A DNA stretch of 64,000 bases from assembly GCA_034670405.1 (NCBI GenBank), contig JAXDDX010000186.1, forward strand, positions 558,001-622,000, read 5' to 3'. Source of the DNA: Hoplostethus atlanticus. Its lineage: Eukaryota; Chordata; Actinopteri; Trachichthyiformes; Trachichthyidae. Under the pieces are notes generated by a model. The model was not told the origin of the DNA. It was given only the letters and a program-made list of their open reading frames with translations, and did not search any database. The position numbers and the translations under genes are program-made. This document shows positions 10,140 through 19,415 of the stretch, in pieces. The stretch's first letter is position 1. Every line of letters begins with the position of its first letter.

Positions 10140-10742
10140 GCCGCAAACTGCTGTTTCTAGGCGCCTCCCTCTGCTGATTTTGACAGAGAATCATTATCGT
10201 TCATAAATTCTCTGCAGTGCTCCGTTCTTATGTGAGTCTCTGATTAATAAATGTATTCTTTGATTGTGAACAGTAGCCTCATGTTGTTGTTATTTAGCCT
10301 TTCTGAGGCTGTTGCATGGTTAAATCACTGAGTTTTATTTTATGAAAAATTGCCCCTTCATTCACATCATCCTGGCGCCGGCCTGGTAAAATAATCAATA
10401 AAATAAGAGTTAAGAGAATGCCTTTGTATAAAAATAGGTTTTAAGTAGTGGCTTAACAGATACAACAGACCACAATCCCTGTGAAAGCACACTTATAAAA
10501 CTATCTTTTTAAGAGGACTGAGCTTTATTTTGTGATCTCCCCATCGGGCGTCGCTGATTCCCGTGTCTGAAAAACTTTGCGGTGAGCTCTATGCATGGGT
10601 GAAAGGATGCGTAGAACTGCGCACCTTTTACCGCATAGAATTTTTCTATAAATCCCGACGTTTGCGGTAAAATATGCGTACGCACATTTCACCCCCTGTT
10701 AACGCTACTTTTTTGTGCGTAGCAACCTTTATAAATGAGGCC

Positions 10743-11147
10743 CCTGGACATGATGGTAAGAGAATCCCTGAAATCGAGGGCTCACCTCTTCTGATTATTA
10801 GACTAAGATCATTATAACGAGACTATTCCAGTGTAAACTGGTGGTGCCCGAGATTGTTAATCAGCTATTGATTAATAAAAATAACTAGAATAATTATCAA
10901 TATTCATAATTGATCAAATAGTCTCATAACGAAGCAACACGCTACAGTCCCTCAAAAATCAAACGGCAAGGAACTGCTCACTTTTTAGTGAGTACACCAA
11001 AAATAAATTGCAACACGTCACTATTACATAATTCCTGGATTAATTGAGCATCACAAAATTATATGTAACAGTGTAAGAGGGAGATTTTATCCTACATTTT
11101 GTTTTTACTTTATTTCTGTAAGACCTTAGTTATTGAGTCCCTCACTG
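10743..11147. other. A/T-rich repeat fragment; inverted match to 17756-17808
   Basis: The first 50 bases (GGACATGATGGTAAGAG...) recur in reverse orientation at 17756-17808 with about 90% identity. The remainder is A/T-rich with no coding signal. It forms the left flank of the chromovirus insertion, including the CACTG target copy at 11143-11147. Confidence 0.5.
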
Positions 11148-11618
11148 TGTTACGGTATCCCAGGTGGGACCCAAAAGCAGAACCGAACTCAGAGGTAGGA
11201 TGAACAAAGGTTTATTATGAAGAGAAAACCGGGGGGGGGTAGACAGGAGCGGAGGTAGTGGACAGGGCTGGAGGCGGAAGCAGGGGGAGCCGGAGGGACT
11301 GGTGGTGAACGTGGCAGGCAGAGGAAGAGCAGGTAGACAGGCAGGGAGGAATGCGGTATGGCTGGGTACGGGTGGAGATCACACTGGCTGAATAACGATC
11401 TGGCGATGAGTGGATGCAAGGCCGGGGTTTTTATACTGGTGGTGATGACTTGATGGATAGCAGGTGTGCGGGGTAGAGCAGGTGATCGGGATGAGGTGAT
11501 GATGCAGGGAGGAGCCGGAGACTGGAGCCACGCCCGCCGACACATACACACACACAGACAGGGACAGACAGGTAGAGACACATGGGGAAACACAGGGGGC
11601 ACGGTGGAGACCGTGACA
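11148..11618 (-). repeat. 3' LTR of the chromovirus
   Basis: Ends TG/CA: TGTCACGGTC...CCGTAACA in element sense. It contains, in sense order, a TATAAAAA box, a predicted start about 29 bp downstream and AATAAA (complement of 11211-11216). The start and signals are positioned as in Tf1/sushi LTRs. Confidence 0.93.
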
Positions 11619-11636
11619 GTACCCCCCCCTCAACGG
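11619..11636 (-). other. Polypurine tract of the chromovirus
   Basis: In element sense a G-rich run, GAGGGGGGGG, ends three bases before the 3' LTR, with the pol stop codon at 11630-11632 inside it. This is the expected plus-strand primer region. Confidence 0.6.
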
Positions 11637-13171
11637 GAGCCTCCAGGCGACCCACCAGGCTTGTCCGGATGGGCCTGGTGGAACTCCCGAACGAGGGAGG
11701 GGTCCAGGATGAGACGACGGGAAACCCAGGTGCGTTCCTCCGGGCCATATCCCTCCCAGTCGACCAGGTATTGGTATCCCCGGCCTCGGCGGCGTACGTC
11801 CAGTAGCCGCCGGACGGTGTAGGCTGGGTGGTCGTCGATGATCCGGGGGGGTGGAGGGGGAACGGCTGGAGGGCACAAGGGGCTGACAGACACAGGTTTA
11901 ATTTGGGAGACGTGGAAGGTAGGGTGAATCTTCATGGACCTGGGTAGTTTCAGTCTTACGGCAGAGGGGTTGATGATTTTATCGATCTCGTAAGGACCAA
12001 TAAAACGGGGGGACAGTTTCTTTGAGGTGACCCTAAGGGGAATATCCCTTGAGGACAACCAAACTCTCTGACCTGGGCGATACTCCGGAGCCGGGGTCCG
12101 GTGACGGTCGGCCAGGCGTCGGTTGCGGTCGGCAGTGCGGAGGAGCGCGGAGCGTGTCTCCCTCCAGATCCGACGGCAACGACGTAGGTGGGCCTGAACA
12201 GATGGAACCGCGATCTCCTCCTCCTGGGCTGGGAACAGGGGAGGTTGATAGCCCAAGGAGGCCTCAAATGGTGACCTCCCCATGGCTGCACTGGGGAGTG
12301 AGTTATGGGCATACTCTACCCACGGTAGCTGGGAGCTCCAGGAGGAGGGGTTGCGAGCGGCGACGCAGCGGAGCGCGGACTCCAGGTCTTGGTTAGCCCG
12401 CTCCGTTTGGCCGTTGGTCTGGGGATGGAATCCGGAGGAGAGGCTCACCGAGGCTCCCAGGGCCATGCAGAAAGACCTCCACACCTGGGAGATGAATTGT
12501 GGCCCCCGGTCTGACACGATGTCCGAGGGAATCCCATGGAGGCGAAGGACATGAAGGGTAAGCAGCTCGGCCGTCTCATGGGCTGTGGGGAGTTTGGGGA
12601 GGGCAACAAAGTGTGCAGTCTTTGAAAAACGGTCGACGATGGTGAGTATGGTGGTGTTACCTTGAGACGGGGGTAGTCCGGTGATGAAGTCGAGTGCGAT
12701 GTGGGACCAGGGGCGACTGGGAACAGGTAGGGGGCGGAGCAGGCCAGCCGGGGGCCGGTGGGAGGTCTTTCCACGCGCACACACTGTGCAAGCGGCGACG
12801 AAGGTGCGGGTGTCGGCCTCCATGGTCGGCCACCAAAAGTGTCCTCTGAGGAGCGACAGCGTGCGGCCCATTCCCGGATGGCAGGCCAACCGGGACGTGT
12901 GACCCCACTGGAGGACCTGGGAGCGGACAGAGTTGGGAACAAACAAACGGTTAGGGGGGCCGTTACCTGGGTCGGGCTGGGTCTGCTGGGCTTGCCTCAC
13001 CGTCGCCTCGATTTCCCAGGTAACAGCAGCCACCACGCAGGAAGACGGGAGGATGGTGTCCGGGGTGGCCGGAGCCTCCTGGGAGACATGCAGGCGGGAG
13101 AGAGCGTCCGGCTTAGTGTTGCGGGATCCAGGGCGATAGGTGAGGATAAAAGAAAAACGTCCAAAGAACAA
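11630..13171 (-). pseudogene. Chromovirus pol, second frame: RNase H end, integrase, chromodomain
   Basis: The frame is open upstream of its first Met to about 13250, where RNase H continues from another frame. Residues 1-27 are the RNase H end and connection (LTYRPGS...KPDALSRL). The integrase has its zinc domain (H near residue 95, CTVCARG near 130), then D in IALDFITG, D in VSDRGPQF and E in QTERANQ: an intact DDE triad. The GPY/F region is [12 protein letters not shown] (about 395-405). The last 70 residues form a chromodomain ([20 protein letters not shown], then [11 protein letters not shown]), which in chromoviruses directs integration to modified chromatin. The frame ends at the polypurine tract. 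Confidence 0.85.
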
Positions 13172-14885
13172 GGCCCAACGAGCCTGACGGGAATTGAGGC
13201 GCTTGGCTGACTGGAGGTAGGCAAGGTTTTTGTGGTCTGTCCAGAAGTTCGGCCCCCTCCAGCCAGTGTCTCCACTCCTCCAAGGCCAGCTTCACGGCCA
13301 GCAACTCCCGGTTGCCTACGTCGTAGTTCCGTTCGGCGGGCGACAGACGACGAGACAGGAAGGCGCAGGGATGGAGTTTCTGGTCCGAGCTGGATCGTTG
13401 GGAGAGGACCGCCCCGACCCCCGTGTCAGAGGCATCCACCTCCACGACGAACTGGCGCGAGGGGTCGGGGTGGACCAGGATGGGTGCGGACGTGAAGCGC
13501 TTCTTCAGCTCAGTGAAGGCCCGTCCCGCCTCGGGGGTCCAGGTGAAGGGGAGTGCCGGAGAGGTGAGCTTGGTCAGCGGGGCAGCGATGCGACTGTAGT
13601 CCCTAATAAAACGGCGATAAAAATTGGCGAAGCCAAGGAAGCGCTGTAGTTGTTTCCGGGACGTGGGCGTAGGCCACTCGACCACAGCTTGGATCTTGCC
13701 TGGATCCGGTCGCACCTGCCCGCGCTCAATAATGTAGCCCAGGAAGCTCACCGAACTGGCGTGGAATTCGCACTTCTCTGCCTTTACGAACAACCTGTTC
13801 TCCAGCAGGCGCTGTAACACCTGGCGAACGTGCTGGACGTGCTCCTCGAGGCTGCAGGAGAAGATGAGGATGTCGTCGATGTACACAAACACGGAACGAT
13901 TCAGGAAGTCCCGGAGGACGTCGTTAACCAGGGCTTCCAATTTAGAAAACACCGTGGCGTCCTGCAGGGGCTCAAAAGCAGAGTTTATCAAAGGAAGAGG
14001 ATATTTATTCTTTATGGTGATACTGTTCAGACCCCGGAAGTCAATGCAGGGGCGGAGAGACAGGTCTTTCTTTGACACAAAAAAGAACCCTGCTCCTACC
14101 GGGGATGAGGAGGGCCTGATGATACCCGCAGCCAGAGAGTCCCTGATGTAACCCTCCATGGTCTCCCTTTCCGGACGTGATAGGTTGTACAGACGGCTGG
14201 ACGGTAGAGTGGCTCCCGGGAGGAGGTCTATGGCACAGTCGTAGGGACGATGAGGAGGCAGTGAGAGGGCCTGCTGTTTACTGAAGACCTCCCCCAGGTC
14301 ATGGTAAACAGATGGAATGGTGGTTAAGTCCAGGGGCTCGGGCAGCGATGGAGCGGCTAAGCCCTCTGTTGGGGAAAGAGCAGACCGCAGACACGTGGAA
14401 AGGCAAAATGGACTCCAGCTGCTTACCTTGCCGGTGGCCCAGTCGAGGTGGGGGTTGTGCAGCTGGAGCCAGGGGTAACCGAGGATGATGGGTGCATGGG
14501 GTGACGAGATGACATGGAACCGGATCTGCTCGCGGTGGTTGCCGGAGAGGATGAGGAGTAAAGGCTTGGTCTGGTGGGTGACCCGAGCCAGAAGTCTGCC
14601 ATCCAAGGCGTTGGCGTCCAGGGGAGCAGCTAAGGGCTCCATGGCGAGACCGGCTTGTGAGGCGAGGCTGGCGTCGATGAAGTTCTCATCAGCCCCAGAG
14701 TCCACTAAAGCCACCAGGGGCAGGGTCTCCTGATCCCAGCACAGGGTGGCCTTAAACTGCATACGGGGAACAGGAGAGACAGACACTTGACTCACCAGTA
14801 TCCCCGCAGCTACTGGTGAGCCCTGCCTTTTGGTCGGGCCGGGCAGGTGGCCAAAAGGTGACCGGGTTCCCCGCAATACAGGCAT
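13113..14885 (-). pseudogene. Chromovirus pol, first frame: protease, partial RT, RNase H start
   Basis: The frame overlaps gag by 76 bases in the -1 frame, suggesting -1 frameshifting as in sushi elements; no clear slippery heptamer was found. It has a protease DSGADENF motif near residue 62. The reverse transcriptase starts well ([20 protein letters not shown]), but after ATVFSKL near residue 315 it jumps directly to [10 protein letters not shown]. About 40 residues are therefore absent, including the first catalytic aspartate block and the conserved PFGL motif. The YIDD motif remains. RNase H begins VVEVDAS and loses frame after LEGAE near 13250; the remaining residues are out of frame. 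No active polymerase is expected. Confidence 0.85.
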
Positions 14886-15838
14886 GCCCCCGACCGCATC
14901 CTGCGCTGCCGCTCAGCTGGAGACAAGCGGGCCCTTCCCAGCTGCATGGCCTCTTCGTCCGGAGGAGTCCAGGAAAACGGGGCCGGGGTGATGGTGGAAA
15001 GAGTGGCTGCCGACCTGGCGAGAGGAGGGAGAGTGGAGGCAGAGAAGCTCGGAGACGGAACCCGTGCCGCCCCTTGTCTGCGGCGCCCCCGCAGGCGGTT
15101 GTCGAGCTGGATCGCCAGGGAGACAAGAGCCTTAAAATCTGGCGGTTCATCTCGGGCGGCTATTTCGTCCTGCAGGTGTTCATTAAGAGCATTTAAAAAC
15201 GTACCCCGAAGCGCTGCGTCGGCCCACCCCGCGTCAGCTGCCACAGTTTTAAACTCCACGGAGAAGTCCGCCACGCTCCGGGTTCCTTGACGGAGATTCG
15301 TTAGGCGCCTCGCCGCATCTCCCCAGTGAACCGGGTGGTCGAACACATCCTTAAAAGCAGCGATGAAACCCTCGAAAAGAAATCCCTCAATTGGCTGGTG
15401 TGAGTGCACTGCCTCGACCCATGCCAGCGCCCTTCCTCGTAACAGCCCGATGATGTACCGTACCCTGGACTGGTCTGAGGGAAAGGTTTGTGGCCGCTGG
15501 AGGAAAATCAGGGAGCATTGTAGTAAAAACCCGCGGCACTTGTCCGCGTCTCCGGAGAAGGGTTCTGGATCCGATGCGTAGGATTCCCGGGAGGGTGGAG
15601 GCATCGGGGACGGGACCGGGAGGACTGGCTGAGAGAGCGGGGCTGTGGAGACTGGCGGAGTGAGGTGAGCAGTTAGGTTAGTTACCTGGTTGGTTAGCTG
15701 GGTGATCTGTTGTAGCATAACCTGGTTGTTTTCGGTGAGGCTCCGGAGAACTTGTTCATGCTGCCCCAAGAACTCGCCTTGGCTGGCGATTGCTCTCCGG
15801 AGTGAGGCGGCCTCCGAGTCCGGGTTCGCTGGGTCCAT
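14810..15838 (-). CDS. Chromovirus gag
   Basis: A complete 342-residue frame starting [11 protein letters not shown], whose ATG is only 16 bases from the 5' LTR. The N-terminal 65 residues contain heptad-like Leu/Gln sequence (coiled coil), followed by a proline-rich linker, then the capsid-like region beginning [20 protein letters not shown]. Near the C-terminus is one zinc knuckle, [14 protein letters not shown], of the C-x2-C-x4-H-x4-C type. This length and order fit vertebrate sushi-type gags. The frame looks undamaged, so this copy may still supply particle protein even though pol is broken. Confidence 0.85.
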   Translation of the reverse strand: MDPANPDSEAASLRRAIASQGEFLGQHEQVLRSLTENNQVMLQQITQLTNQVTNLTAHLTPPVSTAPLSQPVLPVPSPMPPPSRESYASDPEPFSGDADKCRGFLLQCSLIFLQRPQTFPSDQSRVRYIIGLLRGRALAWVEAVHSHQPIEGFLFEGFIAAFKDVFDHPVHWGDAARRLTNLRQGTRSVADFSVEFKTVAADAGWADAALRGTFLNALNEHLQDEIAARDEPPDFKALVSLAIQLDNRLRGRRRQGAARVPSPSFSASTLPPLARSAATLSTITPAPFSWTPPDEEAMQLGRARLSPAERQRRMRSGACLYCGEPGHLLATCPARPKGRAHQ

Positions 15839-15842
15839 CGTG

Positions 15843-15853
15843 GCCAGATCGTT
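15843..15853 (-). other. Self-priming primer-binding site of the chromovirus
   Basis: In element sense AACGATCTGGC lies one base beyond the 5' LTR. It is perfectly complementary over 11 bases to GCCAGATCGTT within the LTR (complement of 16101-16111), about 3 bases from the predicted RNA start. It resembles no usual tRNA-type site at this position. Tf1 and sushi elements fold the 5' end of their own RNA back on the PBS to prime, and the arrangement here fits. Confidence 0.75.
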
Positions 15854-15854
15854 C

Positions 15855-16325
15855 TGTTACGGTATCCCAGGTGGGACCCAAAAGCAGAACCGAACTCAGA
15901 GGTAGGATGAACAAAGGTTTATTATGAAGAGAAAACCGGGGGGGGGTAGACAGGAGCGGAGGTAGTGGACAGGGCTGGAGGCGGAAGCAGGGGGAGCCGG
16001 AGGGACTGGTGGTGAACGTGGCAGGCAGAGGAAGAGCAGGTAGACAGGCAGGGAGGAATGCGGTATGGCTGGGTACGGGTGGAGATCACACTGGCTGAAT
16101 AACGATCTGGCGATGAGTGGATGCAAGGCCGGGGTTTTTATACTGGTGGTGATGACTTGATGGATAGCAGGTGTGCGGGGTAGAGCAGGTGATCGGGATG
16201 AGGTGATGATGCAGGGAGGAGCCGGAGACTGGAGCCACGCCCGCCGACACATACACACACACAGACAGGGACAGACAGGTAGAGACACATGGGGAAACAC
16301 AGGGGGCACGGTGGAGACCGTGACA
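15855..16325 (-). repeat. 5' LTR of the chromovirus
   Basis: Matches the 3' LTR base for base in my reading, 471 bp. It holds the active promoter copy (TATAAAAA at 16135-16142, - strand) and is followed on the right by the CACTG target copy at 16326-16330. Confidence 0.93.
16135..16142 (-). promoter_or_regulatory. TATA box of the chromovirus 5' LTR
   Basis: TATAAAAA in element sense. The sequence 28-30 bases downstream (ATCGCCAGATCGTT, starting near 16114) is the predicted RNA 5' end and contains the self-priming complement. Confidence 0.7.
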
Positions 16326-16330
16326 CACTG

Positions 16331-17710
16331 AGGCTGTAACCCATGCTTATTTTTCATACCCATCTTTTCAACTCAATAAAATCTGAAAGCTTTTCAATAC
16401 ATAAACTTTTGCCCACTAGTTCTTGAAGACTGAATATTTGGGTGTAAAGTGAATCCACTGCTTTAATGAAGAAAACTTAATTATTTTTAAGCCATATATA
16501 CAATTGTGATCAGCATTACTGGCACCCCTTGCTGTTCAATTCTTTGAATGCCATTGCCCATCATAAGATAGTTATCAATTCATTAGTTTCAAGTATCAAT
16601 CCACGCAATATGCTTCATTTTAGTTAAGTTGTTTCAGACCTCATTCATTAGTAAATAAATAATATATAAAATAATATAAACCCTCTTACAGTTCTGCTCT
16701 GTTTGAGGAAAATTAATGTTCAAATTTAATTTAGTCTTTATTACAATTATATAAGACAACATCACACTTCAGGGCCCAGAATCAAGCAAGTTTATTATTG
16801 TTTTTGAATGTAAGAAGAGCATATGGTTAGTTAGTAGTTCCATTTGCAAAGCGTGAAATGGCTGAAAGTGGATTTTCCACTGTTGATATGTGGACCAGGC
16901 CCTTTACTGATCACTGTTGTAGGCTAGTGTTGTAGGCTAGATGTTAACTAACACACTAACTTAAGTAATAATGCTGAAAAAATTAGTATAAAATTGCCGT
17001 TGTTAGCAAGTAATAGTCCCCAGGCTCTGCATCATGTAATCTGCCTAGCAACAGGGTGGTCCTCACTTGACTTTTTACTCTCTCTTCCTTCAGTATTTAT
17101 ACAAATTTGAAGTGCTTACAGACATTGTGGAGCCACCTAGTGTCCAAATTGAAGATGTGTTTGTCTCTAGATACAGAAATGGTGGTCCTCACTCCTTATG
17201 TGCATTTACCTGGTCCTCACTTATATGCATTTACGAATGTGTGTGTGTGTGTGGTAGGTTTTGCTTAGTCATCTATTTTCAGGCGAAAGTCAAACGTGCT
17301 CACTGCTGTGTGTCAGTGAGCACATTTATCGATAAAGCCCTGGGTGCTGATGCTTTGAACAGACAGTTGCTTCAAATCAGGGGTTTCTAAAGCTTCTTGC
17401 TCCAAGCATCTTAAATAAATAGACATTTAAAACCAATAGGATGCCAAATTGACCTTCCAATACAGGCACTTTTGTGTGGGGAACTCTCTCTGTTACATTG
17501 TTACTGTCTACAGATATAATTGAGTAGAATGTCATAAGCTATTCTGCTATACATAAGCAAAGCTCTATAATTGTGAGTAGTGACAATGAGAAAAAAGTTT
17601 TTGGGGTTTAATTCTGGTGCTGCAGCTACTAGCAGCATTATTCACAGCAATACCAACGTATAAAATATAAAATATGGGTTTAGGGACAAGTTTTACTCAT
17701 AGACAAAAAT
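16331..17710. other. Intergenic, A/T-rich; no gene recognised
   Basis: Open frames here are short and lack protein-like composition. A short TG run lies near 17237-17252. A stretch with CATTACTGGCACCCCTT near 16512 could be a transposon end, but its partner was not found. Confidence 0.5.
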
Positions 17711-17757
17711 CATATATATATATATATATATAAATATATATATAATATATAATATAA
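17711..17757. repeat. (AT)n-rich microsatellite
   Basis: Nearly pure alternating TA over about 47 bases, directly left of the inverted repeat match at 17756-17808. Confidence 0.9.
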
Positions 17758-17808
17758 TCTGAAGATGAGCCCTCGATTTCAGGGATTCTCTACCATCATG
17801 TCCAGTTT
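17756..17808. repeat. Inverted copy of the repeat at 10743-10795
   Basis: Reverse complement of GGACATGATGGTA...GAGGGCTCA at about 90% over 50 bases. The two copies flank the chromovirus at a distance of about 7 kb in opposite orientation. Confidence 0.7.
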
Positions 17809-19057
17809 CACGAAGCAAGTTCACAATTTAGCCAGACTTGTTACAGTGGTAACAGTGTCTTAAGCCCAAACCAGGCAAAAACGGAGGTTTAAACCCGGCT
17901 GGATAATTTGAACATATAAAATTTGAACTTATAAAAGCCACCCGGTGAAATCACACACACCCAACAGCAGAAATTTGTTTGTAAGGAATAATTTACCTCC
18001 AGCAATTAATGGGATGGCATGTTGCAAACTAAAGCTCAGCCTTAACAGTGACACGGACGCTGTGTATTAGGATCTGCTTTTTTGCAGAAAACATCAGCAA
18101 AGCCATAGTATGCTGAGCCACTAGAAAGGTCTACCATCCACTAAAAAGGTATTTCAATGTGTTCATCACATTTCCAGGCCATGCAAGGGTGAACAATATC
18201 AAAGGAAAGTTTCTATGCAGCTGCAGGTAAATGTTATATAATTTGCAAGAGGGTTTTGGGTTTTCAATGGTAATATATTATATAATCAATAAATGTTACT
18301 ATAGCATTTCCCAATGTCTTTGGTGTGGTGGACTGTACTCAGATCGCTATTAAAACACCCTCTGGACCACATGAGGGGGATTATGTTAATAGAAAGTCCT
18401 TCTACAGCATACATGTGGAGGTACAGTGTCTGATGATGATGGAGCCTCTGTACCTGGACTGGCCTAGTGGCAGAACAGCCTAGTGGCAGAGCAGCCTAGT
18501 GGTGTGGTGTGGAGGTAAAAGCGACATGTGTTTGAAAACCCCGAAATAAATTGTTTAATGTAAATAAAACAATTTTATTGTATCACTGTTTGTCCTGTGA
18601 TGGAAGAAGGAAAAAAGTTGACATAGCATAGCGATGTACCAGGTATGCACTCCACCACTGGCCTGGTGGCACTGTGCTGCAGTATAAGCTCCTCAGCAGG
18701 GGTGAAGGCTTCCTCATCGCAGCCTTTTTCTTGTTGGCTACATTAACTACTTACTTACTTACTTGGACATACCCTAGTTGAAAATGTAGAATTGCAATTA
18801 AGAGGCGGCCTGTTTACAATATATTTTTATACTTTATTTTCACCTGCTGCCCAGTCCTTTTCTTGTAACTGACAAGATAAAACAAAATAAAAGCAATATA
18901 AAAGGTTACTATGAGAATAAGAAAGATATTGCTTTTCTCAATTTTAATGTTACGTGACCCTGGAAATGGTACTCTCATCTCGCCTTGTGTCCATTTAAGG
19001 AGTGTGATCCTGTTTTTGGCCCTTTATAGCAGAGCAGGTGCATGCAGTTATCCGAGA
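17809..19057. other. Intergenic, probable transposon remnants without coding
   Basis: Contains short direct repeats (CCTAGTGGCAGA near 18460-18500, TACTTACTTACTTACTT near 18748) but no convincing open frame. Confidence 0.4.
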
Positions 19058-19415
19058 TTACTTAATGCTGGATTGACTAATCAAATCGTAAGTGACGTTC
19101 ATGAAAGCCACTTGTGAAACGGAACCCAGCTCTGTCAGGAGTTTTCCAGGATTGGGTGCGTCAAGCAGGAAAAGTTTGTTGAGCCTGTTCAATTCTGCTA
19201 CAATGGGCTGGAGGAACTTGAAGTACACAAGGTTGACTTTGTCACTGTACATCTCATGCAGTATCTCCACTCACTGTCTTTCATCAACTGGAAATGTAAC
19301 TTCAGCTCATAATATTGAGAATGCACATGGTTCACACATTTACTGACGGCAAGCCATCTGGTGTCAGAGAGCTGCAGAATCTTCAGGAGGGTTTATAAGT
19401 ATATTTCTTCATACT
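19058..19415 (-). pseudogene. hAT-like transposase fragment (TRW motif)
   Basis: In - strand sense the first part reads LQLSDTRWLAV, the conserved LS-TRW motif of hAT-like and DUF4371-type transposases. After a frame break near 19265 comes a 70-residue stretch beginning MEILHEMYSDKVNLVYFKFL, with PIVAELNRLNKLF and PGKLLTELGS, which fits the helical insertion segment that follows in that family. No zinc finger or complete RNase H fold is seen, so it is a decayed fragment. Confidence rests on recognisable motifs only. Confidence 0.55.

Larger units (their letters stand above)
8460..10742. mobile_element. Non-autonomous DNA transposon with GGCCTCATTTATAAA ends
   Basis: The left end reads GGCCTCATTTATAAAACTT and the right end is the reverse complement, TTTATAAATGAGGCC. 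Both are followed inward by TGCGTA and ACGCAC motifs. CCTG flanks it on both sides (8456-8459 and 10743-10746), a candidate 4 bp target duplication. No transposase is seen in the 2.28 kb. It contains a nested solo LTR (8649-9432), an AAT-rich microsatellite near 9700-9735 followed by a TTTATTTAAGTTACAAAGTGCTT repeat piece, and a GA run. The superfamily is uncertain; a 4 bp duplication is atypical for Harbinger. Confidence 0.6.
11148..16325 (-). mobile_element. Tf1/sushi-type chromovirus (Ty3/Gypsy), recent but defective
   Basis: Two 471 bp LTRs (11148-11618 and 15855-16325), identical as far as I can read, bracket gag and pol on the - strand, with a CACTG duplication at 11143-11147 and 16326-16330. 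Domain order is gag, protease, reverse transcriptase, RNase H, integrase and chromodomain, the normal Gypsy order. Self-priming signals are present. Identical LTRs mean recent insertion, yet the polymerase has a large in-frame loss near 13937 and a frameshift near 13245-13257, so it must have been copied by another element's enzymes, or was damaged very recently. Confidence 0.92.

Noticed and set aside
11379-11876. Several frames of 100-165 codons in and next to the chromovirus LTR
   Set aside because: Duplicated in both LTRs and antisense or out of frame to pol; non-coding LTR sequence.
12049-15290. Many + strand frames across the chromovirus
   Set aside because: G/C-rich antisense shadows of gag and pol.
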